Assembly: GCF_008329705.1 (NCBI RefSeq)
Contig: NZ_VTSX01000023.1
Location: 1 to 64,000 of the forward strand
DNA: 64,000 nt
DNA from: Chryseobacterium sp. SN22
Lineage (GTDB): Bacteria > Bacteroidota > Bacteroidia > Flavobacteriales > Weeksellaceae
Reading direction: 5' to 3'
Shown here: positions 1-9,250 of the stretch, one piece after another
Position numbering within the stretch: the first letter of the stretch is position 1
Layout of the letters: the number at the start of each line of letters is the position of its first letter
Translations under genes and position numbers: made by a program
The notes under the pieces: model-generated
Told to the model about the DNA's origin: nothing
The model's database searches: none
The model's input: the letters and a program-made list of their open reading frames with translations, nothing else

Positions 1-4
1 ATTA

Positions 5-229
5 CTATTCAGCTTTTCTAGCTAAATATTCGCCCGGAGAATTTCTGATTTTTTCCGCTAATTTATCTATAAATATTTCTCCATCAGATAAATAATCATT
101 TATCTCTTCGCTATTCAGTGCTATTTTTAATTCGAACATTGCTGCACCTCCGCAAATAACTTCCAGGAAATACTTTTGGTTCTCCTTATATAAAATATAT
201 TGCCAGTTTCTTTTTATTAATACTTGCAT
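5..229 (-). CDS. small hypothetical protein, possible immunity-module member
   Basis: A 74-residue soluble protein that I do not recognise. It has no signal peptide, membrane segment or cysteine-rich motif. The N-terminal half looks like beta strands (KRNWQYILYKENQKYFLEVIC) and the C-terminal half is acidic and probably helical. It lies downstream of a toxin/immunity pair on the same strand, separated by about 290 bp. Small orphan proteins in such places are often spare immunity genes, but that is inference from position only. The window edge is 4 bp beyond the stop, so downstream context is missing. Confidence 0.6.
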   Translation of the reverse strand: MQVLIKRNWQYILYKENQKYFLEVICGGAAMFELKIALNSEEINDYLSDGEIFIDKLAEKIRNSPGEYLARKAE

Positions 230-521
230 ATTTTTACTTTAAATTTAAACTAATTTCTTTAATCCACTTTTTTAATTGCATCCATAATAGTCTCCGAATA
301 ACCTTTAGATAGCTTTCCTCCGGGCAGTCATAAATCATTTGCCGTTAACCGGTATTTGATAATAATTTCAGTAATCAGCTAAATGAAAAACAGTATATAT
401 CAAGAATCCGCCACAGTTAGACGGATTCCAGATAAAAAATTAGCTTTGGTCGTTTACTTAGTAAGAATAAAAACAAGTATTGATTATTTGTATATAAACT
501 CCCTAAAAAATGGACTGTGAC
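230..521. other. AT-rich intergenic stretch
   Basis: No credible ORF was seen. The only structure noticed is a short inverted repeat near 409-431 (GAATCCG and CGGATTC arms) without a T-run on either side, so it is not a convincing terminator. The spacing suggests that the 74-residue gene below it has its own promoter, which I could not pin down. Confidence 0.4.
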
Positions 522-1022
522 CTATCTTCCATAATCTTTTATAAGAGTATGTTCTGTCGGGTGGTATTCGAAAGTGTTTAAGCTTAGCCATCTAATTTCT
601 ATAAATCCGATCACACCTTGTTCTCTGCTAAAATAATTGTCTGTATCTATATATACAGCTATATATTTTTCTCCATCAATTTCTTTTATTTCACCAATTG
701 AATAAACTGGGGAAATTTTGTCCCAATTTATAGGAATTGGTGGAGGCAATATCCTAATTACTTCTTTTTTCAAATTGTATATAACAAGATTGTTAGGAAA
801 ACTATGGTCTTTTGAATTCTTAGAATAACAGACCATTATAAAATCTTGAAAAGCAAAAATACGAGATATAAAATTGACCTGATCGCTAACTATTTCATAA
901 TCGGTTTCTTGTATCTTCCATTTTATAGATAATGGTCTGTCAACATTTCCTTCTGAAAACTGTAATGGCTTATTTTCATTATCCCAGGTTGAATTATATT
1001 TTACACTAAACAATGTTATCAT
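522..1022 (-). CDS. putative immunity protein of the truncated toxin
   Basis: A 166-residue soluble protein of unrecognised family. It is rich in aromatic residues and beta-strand-like stretches and has no signal peptide. Its ATG overlaps the stop codon of the upstream toxin ORF as ATGA, so the two are translationally coupled. A small soluble protein coupled directly after a toxin C-terminal domain is the standard layout for an immunity gene, which is the basis of the call. The composition is AT-rich, like the 3' half of the toxin. The toxin/immunity assignment is inference from position and no family match is claimed. Confidence 0.6.
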   Translation of the reverse strand: MITLFSVKYNSTWDNENKPLQFSEGNVDRPLSIKWKIQETDYEIVSDQVNFISRIFAFQDFIMVCYSKNSKDHSFPNNLVIYNLKKEVIRILPPPIPINWDKISPVYSIGEIKEIDGEKYIAVYIDTDNYFSREQGVIGFIEIRWLSLNTFEYHPTEHTLIKDYGR

Positions 1023-2626
1023 TTAATTATTTTTTCATTTATTTTATTAATAATATTTTCAAAATCACTATCCCAAGCATTAATAAACTCCCATTGTGTT
1101 GGTCCTGTATTTATGCTCGTTTTCAAATCACCAATATAACCCTGTCTGCTTGGTACTTCTTTACCTGTTTTTACTTTATATTTTCTAACAACTAATTCTC
1201 CTGTTGCTTCATCTTTAAATCCTTTAAGTACCTGAAGCTTTTCTCTTAATTCTTTTATGCTTTTCACTTCATAATTTGATGCCCAACCACCGGGAACTCC
1301 TCTCTGTAAGCTTCTATCTTTAAATTCTACAATATAAAACTCATCTCCCGGTTTTAATATCTTATCTATTACTTTGGATTTGTCAGTTGGTTTAGTAGCA
1401 AAGGGATTATAACCTCCTGATCGTTCAAAAGTATAGTTAATATACTCTGCGTCCCTTATTTTACCTTCCTCAAACTTAGCCCTAAAAGCCACATCATTCC
1501 CCTTCTTCATCACTTCTACTGTATCTTCATACTTTTTAATAGTTTTTCTTCCTAAGTCATCTATTATTTCGAGCTCTATTTTAACATTTTTAAGTTCTGT
1601 AAAATAGGTATAATTATTTAATTCTCTAAAGTATTTTATCTCCGTTATAATCCCTTTGGGGCTTATCTTTGCCAAAATATTCCCTTTAAATTCAAGGATC
1701 AACAAACCATCTACAATTTTCTTTTGAATTTTAGGGAAATTTTGGGTTAATAAATCTAAAAATTTCCCAATATTAGAAGGCAATTTTTTTATGAAAATAG
1801 ACGCTTGTTCATCTAATATTTTTACAGATTTTTCAAACGCATCATCAATAATACTCTTAAATTCATTCCATCCTTTCTTTAAAAAGTTAAGTAACTCCTG
1901 AAATCCTTTTATCAAATCTTTAACAGACTTCACCACAAATTTACTGAACGTCCTGACCTTTTTTGCCACTCCTTTCGCAAATCCCCAACCCAACCGAAAG
2001 ATGCCGAAAATAGCTTCTTCAAGCTTCTCTATGATAACCGGTATATCCAGTACGCCTCCGCTAACCAATATTCCGACAATAATTTCAATAATCAGCGAAA
2101 TGATGAACCCAAAGGCATATCCGATAAAATAAGAGCAGGCAACCGGATCAAATGTAAGGTTTATTTGCTTTAATTTGGTATGTATATATTTGGCCGTTTC
2201 GGAGAAACGTATGTTTCTAATAGCCTGTACCGCTTCATCAAACTGTTCCAGAAGAGTGGGAAGGTATTTTTCGATGTTCTGCGCAAAATCTTTACCTAAG
2301 GTAATGCCGTCATAGATCATTTTAACCATAGCCAATAATCCGGCAACCGAATCTACCAGTCCGTTCCATACCCCGCATAAGAGTGCATTGTAAGCCCGGA
2401 CTCCATATTTTAGAATGTCAAGATCGGAAATTTCATCCAGACCTGTAATGACATCATACATAATGTCATACGCGCTCAGATACAGATTGTACAGCAGTTC
2501 TAAAAATCCTTTCGGCTGACTGTTTTTCCTGAAATCCTTTTTGATATTCAGCACCAGCCTGACCGTATCATTCTGTTCTTTCAGCATATTCTTTAAAAGA
2601 CCGGTAATTTCACTGAAATTTACCAA
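1019..2626 (-). CDS. polymorphic toxin, N-terminally truncated (orphan C-terminal cassette)
   Basis: A 535-residue protein read from a TTG at 2626; no ATG lies at the 5' end. The reading frame stays open upstream to about 2867 with sensible protein sequence but no usable start, so this looks like the 3' part of a longer toxin gene. A hydrophobic segment near residues 165-195 and an LCGxWNGxVD motif near residue 83 match the middle of the complete toxin at 3170-5344, so the two are paralogues. The C-terminal domain (about 425-535, containing GDEFYIVEF and GGWASNYE) differs from that toxin. It loosely recalls ART-fold (TNT-like) toxin domains, which I cannot confirm. The 5' 600 bases are visibly more GC-rich than the 3' part, suggesting a swapped tip. 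Confidence 0.6.
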   Translation of the reverse strand: MVNFSEITGLLKNMLKEQNDTVRLVLNIKKDFRKNSQPKGFLELLYNLYLSAYDIMYDVITGLDEISDLDILKYGVRAYNALLCGVWNGLVDSVAGLLAMVKMIYDGITLGKDFAQNIEKYLPTLLEQFDEAVQAIRNIRFSETAKYIHTKLKQINLTFDPVACSYFIGYAFGFIISLIIEIIVGILVSGGVLDIPVIIEKLEEAIFGIFRLGWGFAKGVAKKVRTFSKFVVKSVKDLIKGFQELLNFLKKGWNEFKSIIDDAFEKSVKILDEQASIFIKKLPSNIGKFLDLLTQNFPKIQKKIVDGLLILEFKGNILAKISPKGIITEIKYFRELNNYTYFTELKNVKIELEIIDDLGRKTIKKYEDTVEVMKKGNDVAFRAKFEEGKIRDAEYINYTFERSGGYNPFATKPTDKSKVIDKILKPGDEFYIVEFKDRSLQRGVPGGWASNYEVKSIKELREKLQVLKGFKDEATGELVVRKYKVKTGKEVPSRQGYIGDLKTSINTGPTQWEFINAWDSDFENIINKINEKIIK

Positions 2627-2845
2627 ACCGTTGCCGTCTTTTCCCGAAGAGATCAGAGGCTGGTAAGTATAGCTTTCATCAGTTTCTCCGTTTTCCAGTT
2701 TCGGGGGCTTGGGCTGCCATCTGTTCTCGCCGAGCTTTGTCTTTTCAATAAGGAGAATTACTTTTTCCAGGAGAATACTGGTTGCTGCCCGCAGTGCATC
2801 ACTAATATGCCATATAAGATCTTTACAGATAAATTTAATAAAAAA
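2627..2845 (-). pseudogene. start-less 5' coding remnant of the truncated toxin
   Basis: In frame with the toxin ORF at 1019-2626 and free of stops. It encodes a helical stretch followed by LGENRWQPKPPKLENGE and a Ser/Thr/Tyr-rich linker. This reads like the normal interior of a polymorphic toxin rather than a leader. No ATG, GTG or TTG occurs in frame. The remnant abuts the terminator of the neighbouring immunity gene, so a recombination event probably cut off the original N-terminus here. Confidence 0.6.
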
Positions 2846-2863
2846 GCAGTCAGAAATGACTGC
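2846..2863 (-). terminator. Rho-independent terminator after the immunity gene
   Basis: GCAGTCA and TGACTGC arms form a 7-bp stem with a 4-nt loop, followed on the minus strand by a T-run. It lies 10 nt beyond the stop of the 97-residue immunity gene and directly before the start-less toxin remnant, so the remnant should receive only read-through transcription. Confidence 0.8.
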
Positions 2864-2873
2864 TGAACTTCAA

Positions 2874-3167
2874 TTAAAAGTAATTTCCATTATTATCCTT
2901 TTGTATCTCATGAATAATCATATTAGCATTTTGATAATATAACGGCTCTCCTGTGTCATCTGAAATAGTTAGAAATTCACTTGCATCGAAAATTGGTTCG
3001 TCAACAATTGCAACCCATGTATTAGCAATTTTACCTTTTGGTCTAGATAATTCATCATTTTCATGATAACTTATTTTTTTTAGATTTTCGTCTTTAAAAT
3101 ATTGAGGATTTAAATCTTTTAAAATTTTTAATGCTTTTATTAACATTTCTTGTTTTGTATGTTTCAT
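2874..3167 (-). CDS. putative immunity protein of the metallopeptidase toxin
   Basis: A 97-residue soluble acidic protein with no signal peptide. It starts 2 nt after the stop of the toxin gene and is followed by a terminator, so toxin and this gene form the end of a transcription unit. The middle (NTWVAIVDEPIFDASEFLTI) looks like a small beta-rich fold. Partnering with the zincin toxin is inferred from this tight coupling. I do not recognise a named immunity family. Confidence 0.65.
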   Translation of the reverse strand: MKHTKQEMLIKALKILKDLNPQYFKDENLKKISYHENDELSRPKGKIANTWVAIVDEPIFDASEFLTISDDTGEPLYYQNANMIIHEIQKDNNGNYF

Positions 3168-3169
3168 AT

Positions 3170-5344
3170 TTATTTAATTATTATAGGTTTCAATCCATAT
3201 TGTTCTGTTCTGATTCTATTGATATAATCAAGAGAATCTTTAAGCTCTGCTTCTGTCCATTTTCCACGATTCGCAAGAATTTGCTTCCAAACGTACATTT
3301 CTTTATCTAACCGGCTAAGTCTTTTATATGCGATTTCACCGACTTCCTTAAAATGTTTTAAGTGACACATTTCATGGAAGGCAACAATTTCCGTACAGTT
3401 TTTAGTTAAAATCATTTGTTGTGTTCCAGCATGAAACATTCCAACTTTTGGAGTCTTGCTTGTTTTCATAAAGAATATTAAATCTTCAAAAGATTTAAAT
3501 TGATCTATTGGTTGAAATAATTTTGTAACTGAATTGATATCACCATCAACTATTAAAGTAATTCCTTTATTTTTTAATATCCCTCGCAGTTTTCTAATCT
3601 GAGATTCTTTTAAAATAAGACCACCTAAATTTCCGATATTTCGGGAAGCCATCCAGTCTAATTCCTTTACTGTAAGATCAGCAACTTTTTCATATCTTGG
3701 ACTTAAAAGCTTTCTATTCTTCTTAAGCCACTTAACAATCTTTTTCCAGACATTTTCAAAGAAAGCGGTAAGTTTCTTTTTGCCCTGTGAGAATAATGCT
3801 AACATCTCACGAAAAATCTTGATGGAGTTCTCAAAAGCTTGTGCAGATTTCTGCACGATAATGTTTGCCCCTTTTACAAAACCACTACTGATTTCACTGG
3901 TAAATTTAGCAATTATTTCTCCAATTTTTCCGGCTTTTGCAACGTTGGCAATTTGAGCAACAGGTATAAAGAAAGAGGCAATCGTGGCTAAACCAAATCC
4001 TGTGAAATAAGCAATTTTCACCCAATTAAAATCTGCGTAGTCTAGATTGCTTAATTCATTTTTTATTTTAGTATATGTTTCTTTGGTGCTTTCCCATAAA
4101 TTAACCCAAAAAATCTTAGTGGTAATGGTATCCCAAAAATTATCAATAAGTTCAAGTGTTGTCTGAAAGTCGTTTACAATATTGAAAGGAGCCTGCAAGA
4201 GTGCTGCAGCAAACTTGAATGTGCCTGAAATAAAATCGACCGCTCCATTCCAGATTCCGCATAAGAAAGCAAATCCTTCGGCTAAGTCCTTAAAAATAAA
4301 ATCAGCTGTAGGATTGTCAAAAGCGCTACATAATTCTTCAATTTTTTCTTTTACAAATTCGTTGTATTGCTCTATGGTGGTTTTGGTTTTCGATAAAATA
4401 TACTGAATGCCTTCTTCTATAGCTTCAGGCATCAAATCTGTTACAGAAAGATCATCTTTATTATTTAATAATTCTTCAATTTTTTTTATGGTTTCCGTAG
4501 AAATGGTAAAATTCTCAATAAGATTTTCCTTTTTAAGAAAATAATTCTCATTTTCCGTATCCCAGAATTGCTCATCAATTTTTAAGTAATCGATCCAGAT
4601 TCCCAATTTTTCCAAAATCCAGCCTATTATCTTAGGTAATGCATTTGTAGCAATTCCCAGGTATTTCAGCACTTTAAAGAAACCTTCTTTAATAATACTT
4701 TCTTCGATATACCCGTTCTTTATTAATTTTTCTATGACTTCCTGATTGGCATCTTTATAGTATTTTCGTACCCCTTTGAGAATTTCATTATCATAAAGAT
4801 TACTTTTTAAATTTCCATTTTTATCGGTAAACTGCTTTCTTACCTTTTCAGACATTTTTCCAAAAAGGACTTGTTTGCTTAGACCGCCATCCGTTTCAAG
4901 AAATAAGATCACTTCATCATTTTTGGGTTCAGTAACTTCATAGGATTCTCTTATTTTAAGTCCGTCAGCTGAGATGAAAAGCACAAGTTTAAATGCTAAT
5001 ACATCTCCGGAGTCTCCAAACTTACCGTTATGGTTATTGTCAAAATAGTAATTTTCTTCAAAACGGTTCAGTTCACTGTCTGAAATATCTGCATCAGTAA
5101 TTACATTGGTATTCCCTTTTTGAACATTTTCTGAATCCGGATAATATTTTGTCAGAAGGTCATCCGAAGTCTGATTGAAAAATTTTACTGTTGCCAGCGG
5201 GCTCACGTTAGTCATGCCCCGTATATTTTCCCCCAGGGTAAAAGCATTTTTAAATGAAGGAAATGAGGGTGTTGAAAACTTATTCTCCATCGACAAAGCC
5301 TCTTCACCGAAATCAAAAACATCTTTGTATTCTGTATTTTTCAT
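3170..5344 (-). CDS. polymorphic toxin with C-terminal zincin metallopeptidase (Tox-MPTase4-like)
   Basis: A 724-residue protein. An upstream in-frame ATG at 5386 lies inside a terminator hairpin, so the ATG at 5344 (MKNTEYKDVF) is chosen. The N-terminal 230 residues contain an acidic Asp/Asn-rich patch (FDNNHNGKFGDSGD) that could bind calcium. Hydrophobic stretches lie near residues 370-400 and 465-495. The C-terminal domain has the zinc-protease motif HEMCH at about residue 657, followed by a helix-rich tail ending EQYGLKP, as in the Tox-MPTase4 family of bacterial toxins. There is no signal peptide, so export would need a dedicated route. The immunity gene follows at once, and the gene lies directly below the giant 1270-residue protein. 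The toxin call is firm; the target is unknown. Confidence 0.78.
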   Translation of the reverse strand: MKNTEYKDVFDFGEEALSMENKFSTPSFPSFKNAFTLGENIRGMTNVSPLATVKFFNQTSDDLLTKYYPDSENVQKGNTNVITDADISDSELNRFEENYYFDNNHNGKFGDSGDVLAFKLVLFISADGLKIRESYEVTEPKNDEVILFLETDGGLSKQVLFGKMSEKVRKQFTDKNGNLKSNLYDNEILKGVRKYYKDANQEVIEKLIKNGYIEESIIKEGFFKVLKYLGIATNALPKIIGWILEKLGIWIDYLKIDEQFWDTENENYFLKKENLIENFTISTETIKKIEELLNNKDDLSVTDLMPEAIEEGIQYILSKTKTTIEQYNEFVKEKIEELCSAFDNPTADFIFKDLAEGFAFLCGIWNGAVDFISGTFKFAAALLQAPFNIVNDFQTTLELIDNFWDTITTKIFWVNLWESTKETYTKIKNELSNLDYADFNWVKIAYFTGFGLATIASFFIPVAQIANVAKAGKIGEIIAKFTSEISSGFVKGANIIVQKSAQAFENSIKIFREMLALFSQGKKKLTAFFENVWKKIVKWLKKNRKLLSPRYEKVADLTVKELDWMASRNIGNLGGLILKESQIRKLRGILKNKGITLIVDGDINSVTKLFQPIDQFKSFEDLIFFMKTSKTPKVGMFHAGTQQMILTKNCTEIVAFHEMCHLKHFKEVGEIAYKRLSRLDKEMYVWKQILANRGKWTEAELKDSLDYINRIRTEQYGLKPIIIK

Positions 5345-5366
5345 TTTAAAAATTTTAAGATTAATA

Positions 5367-5397
5367 AAAAAGGCAGAGTGGTCCACTCTGCCTTTTT
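5367..5397. terminator. strong bidirectional-looking terminator between giant protein and toxin
   Basis: A perfect inverted repeat (AGGCAGAGTGG and CCACTCTGCCT) flanked by A- and T-runs on both sides. It sits 20 nt after the stop of the 1270-residue gene and 23 nt before the toxin start. There is no room for a full promoter between hairpin and toxin, so toxin expression may rely on partial read-through. Confidence 0.85.
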
Positions 5398-5416
5398 ATT
5401 TAAGATTAAACAGAAT

Positions 5417-8400
5417 TTACTGAAGTGCTTTTTTCAGTTCCTCCAGAGGCAATTGTGCGATCACTTCTTTCGGATTTTCGTCATTGGTAAGCTGGAGGAA
5501 TCCTCCGTTCAGTTCGATATGGTCGATAAACTTATCTTCCCCGGAATTGAGTTGTGCATTACTGAATGCAAAATCGCTTTCTGTGACCACATCAGCAGGA
5601 ACTTCAAATTCCTCCGGGTCTTCTTCCGAGAATGGCAATGCAGTAAGGGTTTCTAATCCTGCACCATCCTTCTGTAAGATATTGAGCGATGTCGGTAGGG
5701 TGGTGATCCACGCTTTACCCTGCTTTACGCCCATAGGCTGGCGCATTTCATCAACAATGCTCATGTACATCGGATCTCCGATTACAGGCACTTCACCGCC
5801 GTTCCAGACTTTTCCGGTAGCCATGAAGAACTGTACGGCGTCTTCAAATCCCGGGTTTACGGTGACCACCACTCTTGCCATCCCGGCCTGCAGGAAGCTT
5901 CTGAATAAAGGATCGGTGCTTTCCGACAGATACATGGTCTGCCATTCATCGCGGTCTGCCCAATAATACGGATAGAAGGAGTAATCCATAATGGTCCATT
6001 CAAACGCCTGTTCCAGGAATTTAGCCAAAGCCGTGTACTGGTCGAGGTTTTCACCCAGGAGTACGCTGAACTCCTTCATGGTCTGTTTCTTATTGGTCAG
6101 CGTCTGGCCTAAGGTATTATTATTAAGATAATCCTGAAGCAGATAAGCGATACAGTTGTGCTTGATAATCACCCGCTCCATATCACGGTAGAAGTTGGAT
6201 ACTTTTTCTTTGTTTGCCGTTTCTTCCTCTTTTGCCTTTTCGTCCGCTTCTTTCTGTTTGGTAAGAAATGCCTCATTAGCATCCTCGTAAGCCTTAATAA
6301 TCAGATCAAAATTTTCCTGCTTCCAGGAAGCCATGTAGGCATCCGACAGGGTACATTTTATTTTTACGACAAATGACATATCGGTCGTCCCGTTGCTGCC
6401 GGCATACTGCATCGCGTAATTTCCTACGACATTGATGCCGGTAATGGTATGATTACTTCGGTACCAGCCTTGCTTATTCGGGTTTACAAAAGGCGGTAAG
6501 AGGCCTCCCTGTAAATTATCCAGGGTAAGTTGGGAAGAATTCTTCTTGAACCGGTTGTAAAATGCATACGTGATGGTTGCTTCGTATCCTTTATAATTAT
6601 CCGGAATCATAAGGGTTAATGTTCTTGGTGAAGCGCTGTCATTAAGGTTCTGCGGTCCGGTTTCTGCCGTATAAAGGATGTTGGATTCCGGCAGTTTGGT
6701 TAAAGTTACCCCATAATAATTTGCCCAATACTGCAGTTGATCGTTGGTGGCTGATTTCGGATCCTGCATTTCCCAGCGGTCTTTGGATTTTCTCGGGTCA
6801 ACAGGGGCTTTCAGCGTCTCTTTTGTAGCAAAGGTAGCCAGACGGTGAAGTTTTGCCGGTTCAGGAATCATAAATTCAAACATGGTACGGATTCCATAAT
6901 TGTAGATCTGGTTCTTCATTTTCTTATCGACCCATCGGTAAATGCCTACTACATGTTTGTCACCATTTCTGTTGTCGAAGCCGTGTGCATTGTTTTCTTC
7001 GAATTCCTCGATGATTTTTTCGATCCTTTCTTCTGCCACTTTGGTGAAAATTCTTTCCGTGGCCTTTTCGGTGATTTCCTGGGATTTGGCAACCGCCTGG
7101 CGGGTACTGGTCTCTTTTGCATTGCTTGTGGCAAAGCTGCCGCCTACTTCAAACGGCATATCACCACCTCCATATCTGAAATGAGCCTCGGCGTTTATCT
7201 GACTCTGAATAACATTGGCTACTTCAGACTGCATATCATTTCTTGTGGTTGAAGTCGTGTCATTCAGGTTCTCTCTTTCGGTAGATTTTGAAGTGGTGGT
7301 CTGTATTTCGCTTCTTCTGAGTCTTCGTGTGGATTTTTGCTTGAACTCTTTGGCCATCACATTCTCAATGTGGGTAACTTCTCCGGGAACATAGGCATGG
7401 GTGCTTTGTACCACCTTCATATAATCGGCTACCCCTAATCGTTTGATACCGAAGTTTTTGCGGCTTAACGTTACTGTTTTAGGATCTGAGCCTGTTTCAG
7501 GAGTGGTTCCTCCTTCTCCCGGATTATCTGTTCCGTCGCCGGGATTATCAGGTTCTTCCGTTTTTGTTCTGAATGAAAATTTTCCGGTGTATGTTTCATC
7601 AGCTGTAACATTGCTGTGGGTGATAACCGTATATTCGCCATTTTTAAAATATAAAGTAATCTTTATGTCTGAGACGGCTTTTAAATTGCCAATTACTACA
7701 GGGAAGATTACCTTTCCATCAACAACGTCGATAGCAGGGATATCTTTTGAAAAATTTTGTCCTGCCCCGGCCATCTGTACATTCGCTGAAAGTAAGCCTA
7801 AAGCCGAACTGTCAGTATTGTAATAAAATGTTAAAAAGTTATGGTTGATAAACAGGGTTCTTCTATTATAAACTTTTAAATAATAAGTACCGGAAACTTC
7901 GGTATAGGTAGTCTTTGCCAAAGGAACAAGCACGTTTCCAATCCTTGCGAATTCCTGGCCTGCTGCAGGTGACTTTGCAAGCAGTACTTCGGATTTGGAA
8001 GAAAGGTCTTCATCTATTTTTTCATACACTTCAGCGAAAGTATCGTATTCATCCGTGATCAGAACAGGAACTTCGTCAACCAGGATTTTTTTATCCGATA
8101 CAATTACAATTTTCGAAAGGTCTAACTCTGCTTTTTCCGATTTGCCATCATTAACGGAGGCGAATTTCTCAACAAATAAAGAAAATAATGCCGGTGAAAG
8201 TTTTGAGGCCAGGTCTTCAAAGTTCAGTTCATTCCTATATTCAAACTTAAAAAGAGGGATGGAAGGTTCCTGAAGTGTAGCATACAAAGCATCGATTTCT
8301 TCCTGGGACATCCCTTCATGAATCTGTGCTTCTATTCTGTCGAGCGCGGCTTGATATTCATCAATCTGAGACTGATATCGGCCTCTGTAAATCTGATAGG

Positions 8401-9229
8401 CTGCATCCTGTTGTTTTGCTTTTAATTTGTAAAAAGTTTTTTGAATTTTTTCAAGTTCAAGTTTCAATTGAATCAATTCATTCTTCTGTAATTCCAGAAC
8501 GGAAGTTTCGAAGATCTCTTCTCCGGCTGTTTTAAGCTGTTGCTGTATGGCTGCAGGCAGCTGGTCATTTCCTATGATCCCGGTGCCAACGGCTGATGAA
8601 TCCACCTGGAAAGAATTGCCGTTAACAGAACTGCTTTGAGTAGCGCCATCCCCAAAGAGGGTAAGAGGCAATACGACTTTGGCTTCCAATGCTTTTGCTT
8701 TTAAATCCGCGCCGTTGATTTTCAGATATTCATCCGTAGGTTGCAGTTTACAGACAAATCCGAAATGAAGTGCTTTCAGGACATGGATAATGGCTTCTTT
8801 AACGTAAAAATCCTTTTGGGTAACCACCTGGTAAATCAGGTTGTTCCATAATTTTGCAAGTGCGGCATCATCCGTATTTTCATAAGCTGATATCGCTAAG
8901 CTTTCGTCAGCAGGTGTTAACAGTTCGTTTTTTGAAATTTTACGGCCGACTTTCAAAGCATTTTTGTAAACAGGATCATTTTCAAGGACACTTTCATTTT
9001 TAAAGGCTAATACAGAGAAAGCCCGTGCTTCTTTTTCCATCAGGCTGAATTTCACAGTAGCAGATGTGCTTGAATCAGCAGCCACCACAGAATCGAAAAT
9101 ACCTGTCAGGCCGTCTTTTCTATGAATGAATCCCAGGTTTTTATCCTTGGTCTCCGTGAGTTGTGGGTTTCTTAAGCTTACAAACCTGAAAAGGGTTTGT
9201 GAATTGTTTTGTTTGTTGTTAGTTGTCAT
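5417..9229 (-). CDS. giant hypothetical protein of the fibre/toxin locus
   Basis: A 1270-residue protein that I do not recognise. It has no signal peptide or membrane helices. Visible parts: an N-terminal region (1-235); a coiled-coil-like helix with many Lys/Glu/Gln (about 240-305); beta-rich sequence (about 365-555); a Pro/Gly/acidic linker (about 556-583, PDNPGDGTDNPGEGG); then a conserved-looking block with the string YVPGEVTHIENVMAKEFKQK (about 613-632), long charged helices (640-750) and a large C-terminal domain. It starts 21 nt after the stop of the first fibre gene, so it is co-transcribed with it, and the toxin gene follows. A scaffold, spike or carrier that links fibres and toxins is the natural guess, but that is inference. 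Confidence 0.65.
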   Translation of the reverse strand: MTTNNKQNNSQTLFRFVSLRNPQLTETKDKNLGFIHRKDGLTGIFDSVVAADSSTSATVKFSLMEKEARAFSVLAFKNESVLENDPVYKNALKVGRKISKNELLTPADESLAISAYENTDDAALAKLWNNLIYQVVTQKDFYVKEAIIHVLKALHFGFVCKLQPTDEYLKINGADLKAKALEAKVVLPLTLFGDGATQSSSVNGNSFQVDSSAVGTGIIGNDQLPAAIQQQLKTAGEEIFETSVLELQKNELIQLKLELEKIQKTFYKLKAKQQDAAYQIYRGRYQSQIDEYQAALDRIEAQIHEGMSQEEIDALYATLQEPSIPLFKFEYRNELNFEDLASKLSPALFSLFVEKFASVNDGKSEKAELDLSKIVIVSDKKILVDEVPVLITDEYDTFAEVYEKIDEDLSSKSEVLLAKSPAAGQEFARIGNVLVPLAKTTYTEVSGTYYLKVYNRRTLFINHNFLTFYYNTDSSALGLLSANVQMAGAGQNFSKDIPAIDVVDGKVIFPVVIGNLKAVSDIKITLYFKNGEYTVITHSNVTADETYTGKFSFRTKTEEPDNPGDGTDNPGEGGTTPETGSDPKTVTLSRKNFGIKRLGVADYMKVVQSTHAYVPGEVTHIENVMAKEFKQKSTRRLRRSEIQTTTSKSTERENLNDTTSTTRNDMQSEVANVIQSQINAEAHFRYGGGDMPFEVGGSFATSNAKETSTRQAVAKSQEITEKATERIFTKVAEERIEKIIEEFEENNAHGFDNRNGDKHVVGIYRWVDKKMKNQIYNYGIRTMFEFMIPEPAKLHRLATFATKETLKAPVDPRKSKDRWEMQDPKSATNDQLQYWANYYGVTLTKLPESNILYTAETGPQNLNDSASPRTLTLMIPDNYKGYEATITYAFYNRFKKNSSQLTLDNLQGGLLPPFVNPNKQGWYRSNHTITGINVVGNYAMQYAGSNGTTDMSFVVKIKCTLSDAYMASWKQENFDLIIKAYEDANEAFLTKQKEADEKAKEEETANKEKVSNFYRDMERVIIKHNCIAYLLQDYLNNNTLGQTLTNKKQTMKEFSVLLGENLDQYTALAKFLEQAFEWTIMDYSFYPYYWADRDEWQTMYLSESTDPLFRSFLQAGMARVVVTVNPGFEDAVQFFMATGKVWNGGEVPVIGDPMYMSIVDEMRQPMGVKQGKAWITTLPTSLNILQKDGAGLETLTALPFSEEDPEEFEVPADVVTESDFAFSNAQLNSGEDKFIDHIELNGGFLQLTNDENPKEVIAQLPLEELKKALQ

Positions 9230-9250
9230 ATTAATAAATTTTTGGTAAGA

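Noticed and set aside
5345..5386. Longer N-terminus of the zincin toxin starting MDHSAFF
   Set aside because: These codons lie inside the terminator hairpin; the ATG at 5344 gives a more sensible start.
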